Positions 40,832-50,804 of a DNA stretch of 64,000 nucleotides are shown piece by piece. The position numbers and the translations under genes are program-made. Below the pieces are notes generated by a model. The model was given only the letters and a program-made list of their open reading frames with translations, was not told where the DNA came from and made no database searches. Where the stretch lies: positions 1 through 64,000 of the forward strand of contig NZ_BBCJ01000027.1 in assembly GCF_001311985.1 (NCBI RefSeq), given 5' to 3'. The stretch's first letter is position 1. Each line of letters begins with the position of its first letter. Source of the DNA: Geotalea toluenoxydans JCM 15764. GTDB lineage: Bacteria; Desulfobacterota; Desulfuromonadia; Geobacterales; Geobacteraceae.

Positions 40832-41674
40832 ATGGAAATGGAAACTCAAAACGGGCGGCAGGAATTACTGATAGAGCCGAATCGTCAAGCTCTTCACTAT
40901 TGGCGTGATGTTTGGGAGTACCGTGAACTGTTCTGGTTCCTGACCTTGCGCGATATTCTGGTCAGGTACAAGCAGACAGCCATCGGAGTTGCCTGGAGTG
41001 TTATTCGCCCATTGGTAACCATGGTCGTCTTTTCCATAATATTCGGCATGTTTGCCAAACTCCCCTCAAACGGTGTGCCATATCCGCTGCTGGTCATTGC
41101 TGCAATGCTTCCCTGGAACTTTTTTACCAATGCCCTTTCTGAAAGCTCCGGCTCTCTGATCGGCAATGCAAACCTACTGACGAAGGTCTACTTTCCCCGC
41201 ATCATCGTTCCGTGCAGCAGCATTATCGTCAGTTTGATAGATTTTGTCATCTCGCTGGCAATCATGGCTGTCATGATGTTCTGGTACGATTATCTCCCGG
41301 ATTGGAGAGTTGTTACACTGCCTTTGTTTTTGTTGCTGGCCTTTCTCCCTATTGCCGGTGCGGGACTTTGGTTTTCGTCTTTGAATGTCAAGTATCGTGA
41401 TTTTCGTTATCTGGTTCCCTTCCTGCTGCAGTTTGGCCTGTATGTTTCTCCTGTCGGGTTTGCCAGCAGCATCGTCCCTGAAAAGTGGCGCTTGTTGTAT
41501 GCACTGAATCCAATGGTGGGAGTGATTGACGGTTTCAGATGGGCTTTACTGAAAGGTTCAAGCGAGCTCAATTTGCCGGGGATTCTACTTTCAACGGTAC
41601 TGTCATCAGTTTTAATGATTACAGGACTCTGGTTTTTCCGTAAAACAGAAAGAATACTGGCGGACGTGATATGA
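40832..41674 (+). CDS. Polysaccharide ABC exporter permease (Wzm-like)
   Basis: About 280 aa with six transmembrane helices. Family text includes RELFWFLTLRDILVRYKQT, GVAWSVIRPLVTMVVFSIIF and VSPVGFASSIVPEKWRLLYA with LNPMVGVIDGFRWALL. The frame is open from 40802, but ATG 40832 has AAGGAA at the right distance. It pairs with the Wzt-like ATPase immediately downstream to export a lipid-linked O-antigen-like polysaccharide. Confidence 0.9.
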   Translation: MEMETQNGRQELLIEPNRQALHYWRDVWEYRELFWFLTLRDILVRYKQTAIGVAWSVIRPLVTMVVFSIIFGMFAKLPSNGVPYPLLVIAAMLPWNFFTNALSESSGSLIGNANLLTKVYFPRIIVPCSSIIVSLIDFVISLAIMAVMMFWYDYLPDWRVVTLPLFLLLAFLPIAGAGLWFSSLNVKYRDFRYLVPFLLQFGLYVSPVGFASSIVPEKWRLLYALNPMVGVIDGFRWALLKGSSELNLPGILLSTVLSSVLMITGLWFFRKTERILADVI

Positions 41675-41721
41675 TTGCCCCTCATGCCAGAGACCTTGAA
41701 TTCTCTTTACAGAAATAATTT

Positions 41722-43013
41722 ATGTCCACCATAATTAAAGTCGAAACACTCGGTAAAAAATACACAATTTCTCATCGGCGGCGTGAGGAGGCCTCTTCCC
41801 TGCGAGAATTGCTCGCCAACTGCATGGCATCTCTCAGTAGAAATGTTGCAGCTCCATTCAGGAAATCCTCCACCGGCTTATCGAATCTTGCGGCTGCCGC
41901 CGAAGATTTCTGGGCTTTGAAAGATGTCTCATTCGAAGTTAGGCAGGGGGACAGAATCGGTATAATAGGCCGTAACGGCGCCGGTAAATCCACACTCCTC
42001 AAGATACTCTCCCGCATAACGGAACCAACGACAGGGAGCATAAGGATCAAAGGAGGGTAGCGAGCCTGCTGGAAGTGGGAACAGGCTTTCATCAGGAACT
42101 GACCGGCCGTGAAAACATTTTTCTGAATGGTGCCATCCTGGGAATGCAGCGGGAAGAGATCCGGCGGAAGTTCGACGAAATTGTTGATTTTGCCGAGATT
42201 GAGAAGTTTCTCGATACCCCGGTAAAGCATTATTCATCTGGTATGTATGTCCGTTTAGCTTTTGCCGTGGCTGCGCACCTGGAACCAGAAATACTGATCG
42301 TAGATGAGGTGCTGGCGGTAGGGGATGCACAGTTCCAGAAGAAGTGCCTGGGAAAGATGGAGAATGTCGGAAAAGAAGGGCGGACGGTGCTATTTGTAAG
42401 CCACAATATGACAGCAGTTCGTGCTCTGTGCAGTCGTGCCATCTTGTTTCATGGAGGAGAGCTTAAGAGTGACGGTCATGTGGAAACTTCAATCAGCGCC
42501 TATCTTGGTGGTATAGGTGATCAAACTCATGTTCAGGAATGGCTCGATAATGATACAGCGCCGCAAAATGCCTCAGCTGTAATTCTTAAGGTTGCCGTTT
42601 GTGATAGCAATGGGTCCGTTTTGAACGAAATTACAACAGATACAGAAATCCATCTTGAAATTATTTTCAGGGTTAAAAATGCCGGAGCTTCGATTGGGCT
42701 TACGCTAATAATTTATGATACTGACAATACTTGTCTCTTTAGCTCTATCAACAACGGAGAGCCGATGTGGTATGGCAGAGCTATGCCTGAAGGGATTTAT
42801 CGCAGCATTTGTATTATTCCCGGCTATCTCCTCAATAACAGGATATTCACTTTTACTATGAATCTTTTTGGCAGATCATTTTCTGATGTGCTGACGCTTA
42901 CCGATATTATCAAAATAAATGTTAATGATACAATCACAGTCAGACGTGATTTCTTAGGAGAGTGCGGCGGGTATTTCCGGCCTGATTTTGATTGGACAAC
43001 TAAACGTATATGA
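41722..43013 (+). CDS. Polysaccharide ABC exporter ATPase (Wzt-like) with carbohydrate-binding tail
   Basis: About 430 aa after repair of a frame break near 42056. Walker A is GRNGAGKST, the signature [16 protein letters not shown], Walker [13 protein letters not shown] and the H-loop VSHNM. After the ATPase (about 260 aa), a C-terminal beta-rich domain of about 170 aa ([20 protein letters not shown]) is like the Wzt domain that recognises the finished glycan end. That suggests chain-end recognition before export. It overlaps the next gene (ATGA). Confidence 0.88.
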
Positions 43014-43984
43014 ATAGATCAAATGTAACCGATAGTACTGTCTCGATAATAATCCCTGTTTACAATGGTGCAAACTACTTAAAGGAAGCAATCGACAGTG
43101 CCCTGTCGCAGACATATGACCACATTGAGGTGATTGTTATTAATGATGGTTCTACGGATGAAGGGGAAACGGAAAAAATAGCTTTGTCATACGGAGATAA
43201 AGTTCGTTATTTTCGGAAATGCAATGGCGGGGTTGCTTCTGCCTTAAATATGGGAATAAATAAAATGCGCGGCGAATATGTCTCGTGGCTTAGCCATGAT
43301 GACGTATTTTATCCTGACAAGATAGCCAGCCAAATTGCCTTTCTTCACTCGCAAACATCCCCTGAAACCATTCTATATGGGGATTATGATCTCATAAATG
43401 CACAATCGGAGATTATTGAAGCAATTGACTTGATTGATCCTCCGCAGCCAGGGCATATGTGTTTTGCTCTAACAGTGCGGTATCCGATTCATGGCTGCAC
43501 AACTCTCATCCCCCGCCGTTGCTTTGAACGGGTAGGGATGTTCAATGAGGACTTACGGACAACGCAGGATTATGAACTCTGGTTTAGATTCGCAAAGATT
43601 TTTCCGATTGTTCATCAACCAAAGCGGCTCATCCATTCCCGACGACACGAAGAACAGGGGACAATTATCATGAACCGCCTTCATATGCGGGAGGTTGACG
43701 AACTTTTGAAAAATTTTGTTCATGAGATTGATCCAGTCGAGTTGATTGAGGCTAGCGGGAAGCCTCTCCCAAACGCTTATGCCTATATCGCAAACAGTTA
43801 TCAAAAGAGAGGATGTTATTCTGCAGCGCTTCAAGCTAGTAGATATTCATTCAGGAACATTGGTGAACTCGCTCTTGTTGAAAAATGTAAGTTGTTTGTC
43901 TGCCTTTTGTTGATGGAAGCAAAAGGATACATATCTTTTATTTTGAAGGCAATGATTGACACTTCCATGAAAGCAACGATTTGA
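43010..43984 (+). CDS. GT2 glycosyltransferase (paralogue 1)
   Basis: 324 aa, intact. [54 protein letters not shown] and [12 protein letters not shown] (metal-binding DD) mark the GT-A fold. [15 protein letters not shown] is the acceptor region. It is clearly a paralogue of the gene at 46220; the two share the same motifs along their length. From here to about 47 kb the DNA is visibly richer in A and T than the pilus and che regions. Confidence 0.85.
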   Translation: MNRSNVTDSTVSIIIPVYNGANYLKEAIDSALSQTYDHIEVIVINDGSTDEGETEKIALSYGDKVRYFRKCNGGVASALNMGINKMRGEYVSWLSHDDVFYPDKIASQIAFLHSQTSPETILYGDYDLINAQSEIIEAIDLIDPPQPGHMCFALTVRYPIHGCTTLIPRRCFERVGMFNEDLRTTQDYELWFRFAKIFPIVHQPKRLIHSRRHEEQGTIIMNRLHMREVDELLKNFVHEIDPVELIEASGKPLPNAYAYIANSYQKRGCYSAALQASRYSFRNIGELALVEKCKLFVCLLLMEAKGYISFILKAMIDTSMKATI

Positions 43985-44041
43985 CAATGATCGGGAAATT
44001 CAGGGACCTTTCGGTTATATAAAGGTCAAGGATGAAGTTGT

Positions 44042-45229
44042 ATGAAAATTCTGATTGTTGCCCTGTCAGACAGTATTCACACGGCCAGATGGCTGTCACA
44101 GATGACCGGCAAAGGATGGGATATCCATCTGTTCCCGAGTTGTGATGGGGGATATGTTCACCCCGATATATCAGATGTTACAGTCCATCATTCCATTTAT
44201 TATCAATTTCAGCGAGGCTCAGGTAATGTAAGGAAGCACGGTTTACCGCTCCCCTCGCTCCCGGCAGTTTTTTTGTGCCGGCGGATTCTGGATCGGTACT
44301 GGCCGTGTTTTCGGGTGCAGCAATTGGCGCGTCTGATTAATCGTTTGAAGCCGGATGTTGTCCATTCAATGGAATTTCAGCATGCCGGTTATCTGACCCT
44401 GGCTGCTAAGAAACTCTGTCGTGGTGAGTTTCCACCATGGATTGTGACCAATTGGGGGAGTGACATATATTTGTTTGGGCGGCTTGCGGCTCATAAAGAA
44501 CAAATTAGAGATCTTCTGACTCATGCAAATTATTATTCATGTGAATGCCAGCGTGATGTTTGTTTGGCGAAAGTGTTTGGTTTTACAGGAAGAGTGTTAC
44601 CGGTATTCCCTAATACAGGCGGTTTTGATCTTGCTGAGGTTGCGGGATTCCGTAATGAGGGGAACTCTGCTTCACGACGAGTTATTATGTTAAAGGGATA
44701 CCAGACCTGGGCGGGACGAGCCCTGGTGGCTTTGAGATCTCTTGAGCGTTGCTCAGACCTGCTGGATGGCTATACACTTGCAATCTATTCGGCAACAGAG
44801 GAGGTAGAAATTGCGGCTGAACTTTTTCAGGATACAACCGGTATACCAGTTGTGATCATTCCGAAAGAGACTTGTCATCGTGAAATGCTGCATTGGCATG
44901 GACGCGCACGAATTTCCATCGGTTTAAGTATAAGTGACGCTATAAGCACTTCATTGCTTGAGGCTATGGTAATGGGTTCTTTTCCTGTTCAGTCCTGGAC
45001 TGCCTGTGCTGATGAATGGATCAACGACGGATGTAATGGGCTGCTGGTTCCCCCGGAAGATCCTGAAATTGTCGAACGAGCGTTGCGGAAAGCACTTACA
45101 GATGATGAGCTGGTGAACCGGGCCGCGAAATATAATTCCGATTTAGCCTTGAACCGGCTGGATCAAAGAGTACTTAGGGAAAAAGTCGTAAATTTCTATC
45201 ACATTGTAACTGGTAACAATAGCTTATAA
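44042..45229 (+). CDS. GT4-type glycosyltransferase
   Basis: 395 aa, intact. The N-terminal Rossmann half has ILIVALSDSIHTARWLSQM, LKPDVVHSMEFQHAGYL and IVTNWGSDIYLFG. The C-terminal half has the donor-binding loop ISDAISTSLLEAMVMGSFPV, with the EX7E-like glutamate, and GLLVPPEDPEIVERAL. This is a GT-B enzyme using a nucleotide sugar. The start follows AGGATG; 18 nt separate it from the radical SAM gene. Confidence 0.85.
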   Translation: MKILIVALSDSIHTARWLSQMTGKGWDIHLFPSCDGGYVHPDISDVTVHHSIYYQFQRGSGNVRKHGLPLPSLPAVFLCRRILDRYWPCFRVQQLARLINRLKPDVVHSMEFQHAGYLTLAAKKLCRGEFPPWIVTNWGSDIYLFGRLAAHKEQIRDLLTHANYYSCECQRDVCLAKVFGFTGRVLPVFPNTGGFDLAEVAGFRNEGNSASRRVIMLKGYQTWAGRALVALRSLERCSDLLDGYTLAIYSATEEVEIAAELFQDTTGIPVVIIPKETCHREMLHWHGRARISIGLSISDAISTSLLEAMVMGSFPVQSWTACADEWINDGCNGLLVPPEDPEIVERALRKALTDDELVNRAAKYNSDLALNRLDQRVLREKVVNFYHIVTGNNSL

Positions 45230-45246
45230 CATAATGGAGGAATCAG

Positions 45247-46215
45247 GTGAAACAATCTGTGGATATCAAAACCTCATTTACAGCAGCAGATTCAATACCC
45301 TTAAAGGTACTTCTTGATAAAGATCTTGTACACCATGTGCACCATAACAACCGGATTATACCCGTCCACATTCAATTCCTGCCTACCAATAAGTGCAACA
45401 TGAATTGCCGGTTCTGCAGCTGCTCTAAACGTGATGCAACCCTGGAGATGGACTTCGATCTGGCTCGCAAAATCATTGAAAAATGCACGAAAGCCGGAAC
45501 AAAAGCGGTTACTCACCGGCAGTGGAGAGCCGCTGATGTATCCTCGTTTTAACGACCTGGTGGATTGTTTTGACGCGAATTCAATAAAAATCGGACTGGT
45601 AACCAATGGTCTTCTGCTGCATAAAGTACCAAAGGAAACTCTTGACAAGATGTCCTGGTGCAGAATCAGCAACCATGATCAACGTTCATTCAGTAAGATC
45701 TATAGTAAGCATCTCAGTGATGTGGTTACTGCATCATCGGGCGTTGACTGGGCATTGTCTTAAATACTCCAAACATAGCGGAAATTGTTAAGATAGTCAG
45801 TTTTGCCAACGAACACAATTTTACTCACATTCGATTTGTGGCAGATTTGTTCCAGCCTGAAGAGGTTTACATGCAATCCCTTAGAAATATTCTCCGCAAG
45901 GAAGGGGTAGGCGACGGAAGAGTTGTTTATCAGGGGAGAAAGGCTTATGACCGCGGCGGAGACTGCTACATTGGATTTCTGAAGCCGTTGATCGGCCCCG
46001 ATGCCAACATCTATGCCTGCTGTGGTGTCCAATATGCGCTGGAAGTTCCTTCAAGAGACCTGCCTGAAGAACTCTGTCTCGGTAAAGCTCAAGATATTCT
46101 CGCCAGAAGCGCATTGCCTTTGGATGGCTCCCGGTGTGTCAAGTGCTACTACATGAACTACAACACCTTGTTGAGCGGCATGTTGAAGTCATTCGTTCAC
46201 AAGGAATTTGTCTAA
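45247..46215 (+). CDS. Radical SAM protein with possible auxiliary cluster
   Basis: About 322 aa after repair of two opposite indels: an extra G near 45510 ([14 protein letters not shown]) and a missing base near 45755 ([16 protein letters not shown]). The radical SAM cluster motif is CNMNCRFC at about residues 56-63, preceded by HIQFLPTNK and followed by the GGEP-like TGSGEP. Further cysteines near the C-terminus (YACCG and CVKCYY) could hold a second Fe-S cluster as in SPASM proteins. It begins after AATGGAGG. Radical SAM proteins are uncommon among glycosyltransferases; it could modify a sugar or a secreted peptide. No precursor peptide is seen next to it. Confidence 0.75.
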
Positions 46216-46219
46216 TTTT

Positions 46220-47189
46220 ATGTGTATCATCGATGAGGTTATAACTGGGGAGCCGCAAAATCCTAAGGTATCTATAATTATACCGGTGTACAACGGCGGT
46301 AACTTTTTGCGTGACGCCATTGACAGCGCACTTGCTCAAACATATAGCAACTGCGAAATAATAGTGGTCAACGATGGGTCGAATGATGATGGTGAGACTG
46401 AACGCATAGCTCTCTCCTATGGCAACCGGATACGATATGTTGCCAAATCGAATGGCGGTGTGGCTTCAGCTCTTAATGTCGGCATCAGTGAAATGTCCGG
46501 CGATTATTTTTCATGGCTCAGATGATGATGTTTTTTATCCGGACAAGACCAGTAAACAAATTGCCTTCATTATGGAGAGTGAAAAGCCGGTAGTGTTATA
46601 CTGTGATTACGATGTGATAGACGTTCATCGTACGGTGATTAGGACGATGGTTGACTACTACAATCCTGAAGAGTTTTGTCGTGCGCTTATTACTGCCGAC
46701 CCAGTACATGGCTGCTCTGTTTTGATCCCCAGGGAATGTTTTGCCGCGGTCGGGCTCTTCAACGAAAATCTGCGTACTACGCAGGATTATGACATGTGGT
46801 TCAGAATGGCGCAGCACTTCGACTTTATTCATCTGCCGCTGGTATTGTTGCAGGTCCGTCAGCATGGGGAACAGGGCACGATCACAATGAGCCCGCTACA
46901 TGTCAAAGAATGTAATGAATTCCTGATTGATGGCATGTTGAAGACTTTGCGTACGTTGGACCTTTCATCCTCCCCCGGCAGCGTAAAACAGTTCTTGGCA
47001 GAATGCCTGGTCAGTTTTTCCAGGAGGGGATTCCACAAGGCGTCCCGATATGCATTGCTCCATTACGGCACATCGATAGCGCAGGACGGTTCGCTGTTCA
47101 GCCGTCCGGCCGTCCGGCCGATTAGTACGTTTATGGCCAGAAATATCGGCCGTGTCAGAAATATCGCCAAGCGTATCTTGCCCAAATAA
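46220..47189 (+). CDS. GT2 glycosyltransferase (paralogue 2)
   Basis: Paralogue of the gene at 43010: [59 protein letters not shown] and [15 protein letters not shown]. The frame breaks near 46521, where two C of an expected CAGCCATGATGAT seem lost. The paralogue reads [12 protein letters not shown] there, which supports an error. About 323 aa after repair. ATG 46220 is 2 nt after the radical SAM stop. Confidence 0.82.
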
Positions 47190-47199
47190 CGGATAGAAC

Positions 47200-47569
47200 A
47201 TGCAGAATGAACTGACAGAGCAGAACAAGACCATATGCGATAGCATGTTCCCTCTCTATGAGCAGCAGCATGTCGAGATATTCAACAGCACCGAGCAGAC
47301 CAGGATCCGTACGGAACTCCAATGGGCCCTGGGTCAGATACGCACAGAGGGGCAACGCCTCCCCGCACGCTTGATTTCGGTGCCGGTACGGCAATCTCAC
47401 GAGACATACGCTGGAGTTGGGCACCGATGTCGTAGCTGCTGATGTCTCCACAGGGTGTCTCAAGCATCTGGCAGAGGCCTCGGGCGGGTTGACCGACCGG
47501 AGTACTAGAATATGGTTTGTTGAAAGACTGAGCGATATGTTGCGGGTGCATGATACATGCGGAAAATAA
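47200..47569 (+). pseudogene. Truncated SAM-dependent methyltransferase
   Basis: About 123 aa after repair of two lost bases (C near 47370, G near 47390). The N-terminal helices MQNELTEQNKTICDSMFPLY are followed by the SAM-binding motif LDFGAGTGNLTRHTLELG, the acidic end of beta-2 (VVAADVS) and CLKHLAEASGG. It stops at 47567-47569, before motifs IV-VI, whereas class I enzymes have 200 or more residues. The stop lies inside the start of the GT8 gene (47557). Either a deletion joined the two genes or an unseen error hides a longer form. Confidence 0.55.
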
Positions 47570-48510
47570 ACGTCCTTACAGCCGCGGACAAGCAGTATGC
47601 GCGCCACCTGGGTGTGATGCTTACCTCATTGTTAAATTCGTCATCGGTTGATACAATCTTCACAATAACAATACTGGATGGCGGCATAAGCAGAGAAGAC
47701 ATAGGCAGACTGACGAGACTGACAGAGATGTACCGGGCCGCCATTACGTTTGTTGCAATGGACCGGTACCGGTTCGAACGGTACCCTCTAAGCAATCATA
47801 TACGACAGGCCGCTTACTACAGAATATCCGTTTCCGAGATTCTTGACAGTAGTGTCAGGAAGGTCTTGTACCTCGATTGCGACATCATAATAAATAAGGA
47901 TTTAACTGAACTGTGGGACACTGACTTCAACGGTTGTGCCGTGGCAGCCGTTGAAGAACCCAAGTTCGACAGACACGTAGATCTGCTTCTGCCGGGTGGT
48001 ACCTTATATTTCAACTCCGGAGTCATGCTGGTCAACCTGGACCGGTGGCGGGAGGAACGTATCGGTGACAAGGCCCATAATTTCATCCGAAAGCACCCGG
48101 ACGTTCTTCTACTTCATGACCAGGATGCGCTGAACGCCGTCCTGTGCGGCAAATGGCTACCGTTACATCCGAAGTGGAACCTTCAGACCGATATGCTTGA
48201 CCTGCGTTCTTTATCCTCGTATTCGGGAAAAGCCGTGGCCGAAGCGGTTGCTAATCCTGCCGTCATTCACTTTACGACGTCCTCTAAACCGTGGCATTAC
48301 ATGAACGAGCACCGGTACAGAGGGGAGTATTTAAAATATCTATACCGCACGGAATGGAAACCCAGATCTCCTAAGTTATATGAGGGATTCCGCACCCTGG
48401 TCAAACCGATAATTGGCGTGACCTATAAGCTCCTGGATGTCCTAAAAGCGCTTCACGGGAGATGCCTGATCAGCATAAAAGGCTGTATTGCCACAAAGGA
48501 CAAAGGATGA
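47557..48510 (+). CDS. GT8 glycosyltransferase (LgtC/galactosyltransferase-like)
   Basis: 317 aa, intact. The GT8 hallmarks are present: INVLTAADKQYARHLGVMLT, YYRISVSEILDSSVRKVLYL followed by the DxD metal site DCDIIIN, YFNSGVMLVNL, HDQDALNAV and the final VIHFTTSSKPWHY. It probably transfers hexose to a lipid-linked acceptor. It starts 12 nt inside the truncated methyltransferase and is coupled (ATGA) to the next gene. Confidence 0.9.
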   Translation: MRKINVLTAADKQYARHLGVMLTSLLNSSSVDTIFTITILDGGISREDIGRLTRLTEMYRAAITFVAMDRYRFERYPLSNHIRQAAYYRISVSEILDSSVRKVLYLDCDIIINKDLTELWDTDFNGCAVAAVEEPKFDRHVDLLLPGGTLYFNSGVMLVNLDRWREERIGDKAHNFIRKHPDVLLLHDQDALNAVLCGKWLPLHPKWNLQTDMLDLRSLSSYSGKAVAEAVANPAVIHFTTSSKPWHYMNEHRYRGEYLKYLYRTEWKPRSPKLYEGFRTLVKPIIGVTYKLLDVLKALHGRCLISIKGCIATKDKG

Positions 48511-49462
48511 TGGAAAGTTTCAGACTTACAATATCAGTTGTGCTGCTGGTATTCAACAGACCTTCAGTCACTTCACGTGTCTTTGCCGCGATCCGGGAAA
48601 CCCGTCCGACACGATTGTTTATCATTGCCGATGGGCCACGGGAAGGGCGTTCGAGCGATGTTGCCTCGTGTGCTGAAGTTCGGCGTATTGTAGCGTGCAT
48701 CGATTGGCCCTGTGAGGTTTCGCGTAATTATTCTGACGTGAACCTTGGCTGCAAAAAACGTGTGGCCAGTGGTCTTGACTGGGTTTTCCAGCAGGTAGAA
48801 GAGGCAATCATTCTGGAGGACGATTGTTTGCCCGATCCGACTTTTTTTCGTTTCTGTCAGGAATTGCTGGGTAGGTATAGGGATGACGAGAAAGTCATGT
48901 CTATTTGCGGCTCCAATCCTCTTAGAACATGGAAAGCGGACATACAGGGGTACCATTTTTCACTGAATGGCGGGATATGGGGATGGCGACCTGGCGCAGG
49001 GCCTGGCAAAACTATGATGTGACCATATCTCATTGGGGAACGCCGGGGATACGCCAAAGAATCAGAGAGGTGCTTGGCGGTGGTCCCCTTTATCGGCAAA
49101 GAGTGCTTGATTTCGATAGGGTTGCTGCGGGGCTTGTCGACACCTGGGATTACCAGTGGACCTTTGCCCAACTCATCTTGGCCGGTTTGACGATAGTCCC
49201 ATCAAAAAATCTTATTTCAAATATCGGTTTCAATGCCGATGCAACCCATACTGTTGATCCCCACCATATTTTTGCAGAGCTTCCAGTTTACCCGTGTAAC
49301 TTTCCTTTGAATAATGCCCGGAATGTGACAGCTGATACTGAGTACGATGCGGCTCTTACGAGAAAAGTTCTATCCTCCAGGCCAATTATGCAGAAAATGG
49401 GAAATATTATTCATTATCTCACTGGGGGAAGATTTATCAGATTGGGTTTTCGTCATGGGTAA
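48507..49462 (+). CDS. GNT-I-like glycosyltransferase (HlpA-type)
   Basis: About 318 aa after repair of one lost base near 48985 (GGIWGWATWRRAW). Family text: ISVVLLVFNRPSVTSRVFAA, LFIIADGPREGR, NLGCKKRVASGLDWVFQQ and the acidic site AIILEDDCLPDPTFF. Such proteins are annotated as hemolysin-like or GNT-I-family glycosyltransferases and occur in surface polysaccharide clusters. The C-terminal region has DYQWTFAQLILAGLTIVPSK. There is a 72-nt gap before the next start. Confidence 0.78.
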
Positions 49463-49534
49463 AATTGGGGGCGAGATGCGTTGTGACCAGAAAGTTTCAT
49501 CTGCGTGGCTTTTGCTTTGGAAGGAAACTACGTT

Positions 49535-50784
49535 GTGAAGGCTCTGATGCTCAGCACATTCGAGTATGAAGGGGGGGCAGCCAGAGCAGCTCATCGGCTT
49601 TTCCGGCAATTGAATCATAACGGTATTGATTGTCGGATGCTGGTCCAATTCAAGCAAAGTGATGACCCATTGGTGTCTGGACCCAGAGGTTTGTATGCTC
49701 AAAAAGCGGCCAGGTTGAGGCCGTACGTGGATGGACTGCCGTTACTCTGCTACCGTTCGCGTCTTAGTCCTCCCTGGAGCCTTGCCTGGCTGCCAAAGAA
49801 TATTGATACTGAAGTGTCGGCTTGCTCTCCGGATATTCTTCATCTACATGGTGTTGGCCATGGTTTTCTATCCATTGCAGCTATTGGGCGGTTATCCCGG
49901 CCAATTGTTTGGACGCTTCACGATTCCTGGGCGTTTACTGGAGGCTGCCATCTACCACGGGATTGTTCACGCTATCATTTCGAGTGTGGTCGATGTCCGC
50001 AGCTTAACCGGCGGCATGAGCATGATCTGAGTCGCTGGGGCTGGCAACGGAAGGCTCATTACTGGCCCGGGCTCAATGTTACGTATGTGGCGCCGAGCCA
50101 GTGGCTTGCAAATTGCGCACAGTCCAGTTCATTGCTCGGTTCATCATCGGTTGAGGTTATCCCTAATGGGCTTGATACCGTCTTATTCTCTCCGGGAGAT
50201 CGAGCCATTGCCAGGGAAGCGTTAGGTCTTCCTCCCAATGCGATAGTTTTACTCTATGGGGCTTCATCATTTACTCAGGATGAAAACAAGGGATTTAATT
50301 TACTTGAATCGGCTTTATCTTCGCTAGCAGAAAGTCTGCCGAGGAAAAGCCTGATCCTGGCTTTATTCGGGGATAGCATTTTCAAGAAAATGAATTGCAT
50401 GGTTTCCCTGTCCGTTCCTATGGGCCTATCAAGGCAGATGATCAACTGGTAACCCTATACAGGGCCGCAGATCTGTTCGTTTTGCCGTCGCTGCAGGAAA
50501 GCCTACCGTTCACCGCAATGGAAGCAATGGCTTGTGGCACCCCCTGCGTTGCATACTCTGTTGGCGGTGTTGGCGATCTAATCACTCACGGTGTGAACGG
50601 TTATTTTGCCAGGGCTGCAGATGTTCGAGAGCTTAGGGATGGGATAGCTTGGATGCTGGCGGACCCAGGCCGAAGAGCCGTTCTGGCTCGTCAGGCCCGT
50701 TACACGATAGAGTCCGGTTTCAGCCTTGCCAAAGTTGCTGAACGTTATCTTGAACTCTATAATCGTATCCTTGCAAAATCATAG
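49535..50784 (+). CDS. GT4 glycosyltransferase (WcaC-like)
   Basis: About 416 aa after repair of a break near 50386. GTG 49535 is preferred because AAGGA lies 9 nt upstream; an earlier in-frame GTG at 49505 has none. The N-terminal half has EGGAARAAHRLFRQLNHNG and WTLHDSWAFTGGCHLPRD with a cysteine group CSRYHFECGRCPQL. The donor site in the C-terminal half is LPSLQESLPFTAMEAMACGT. This is a GT-B fold, retaining family 4. It sits in the same direction as the other transferases. Confidence 0.85.
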
Positions 50785-50804
50785 ATATAAGGTATATCGG
50801 GCGC

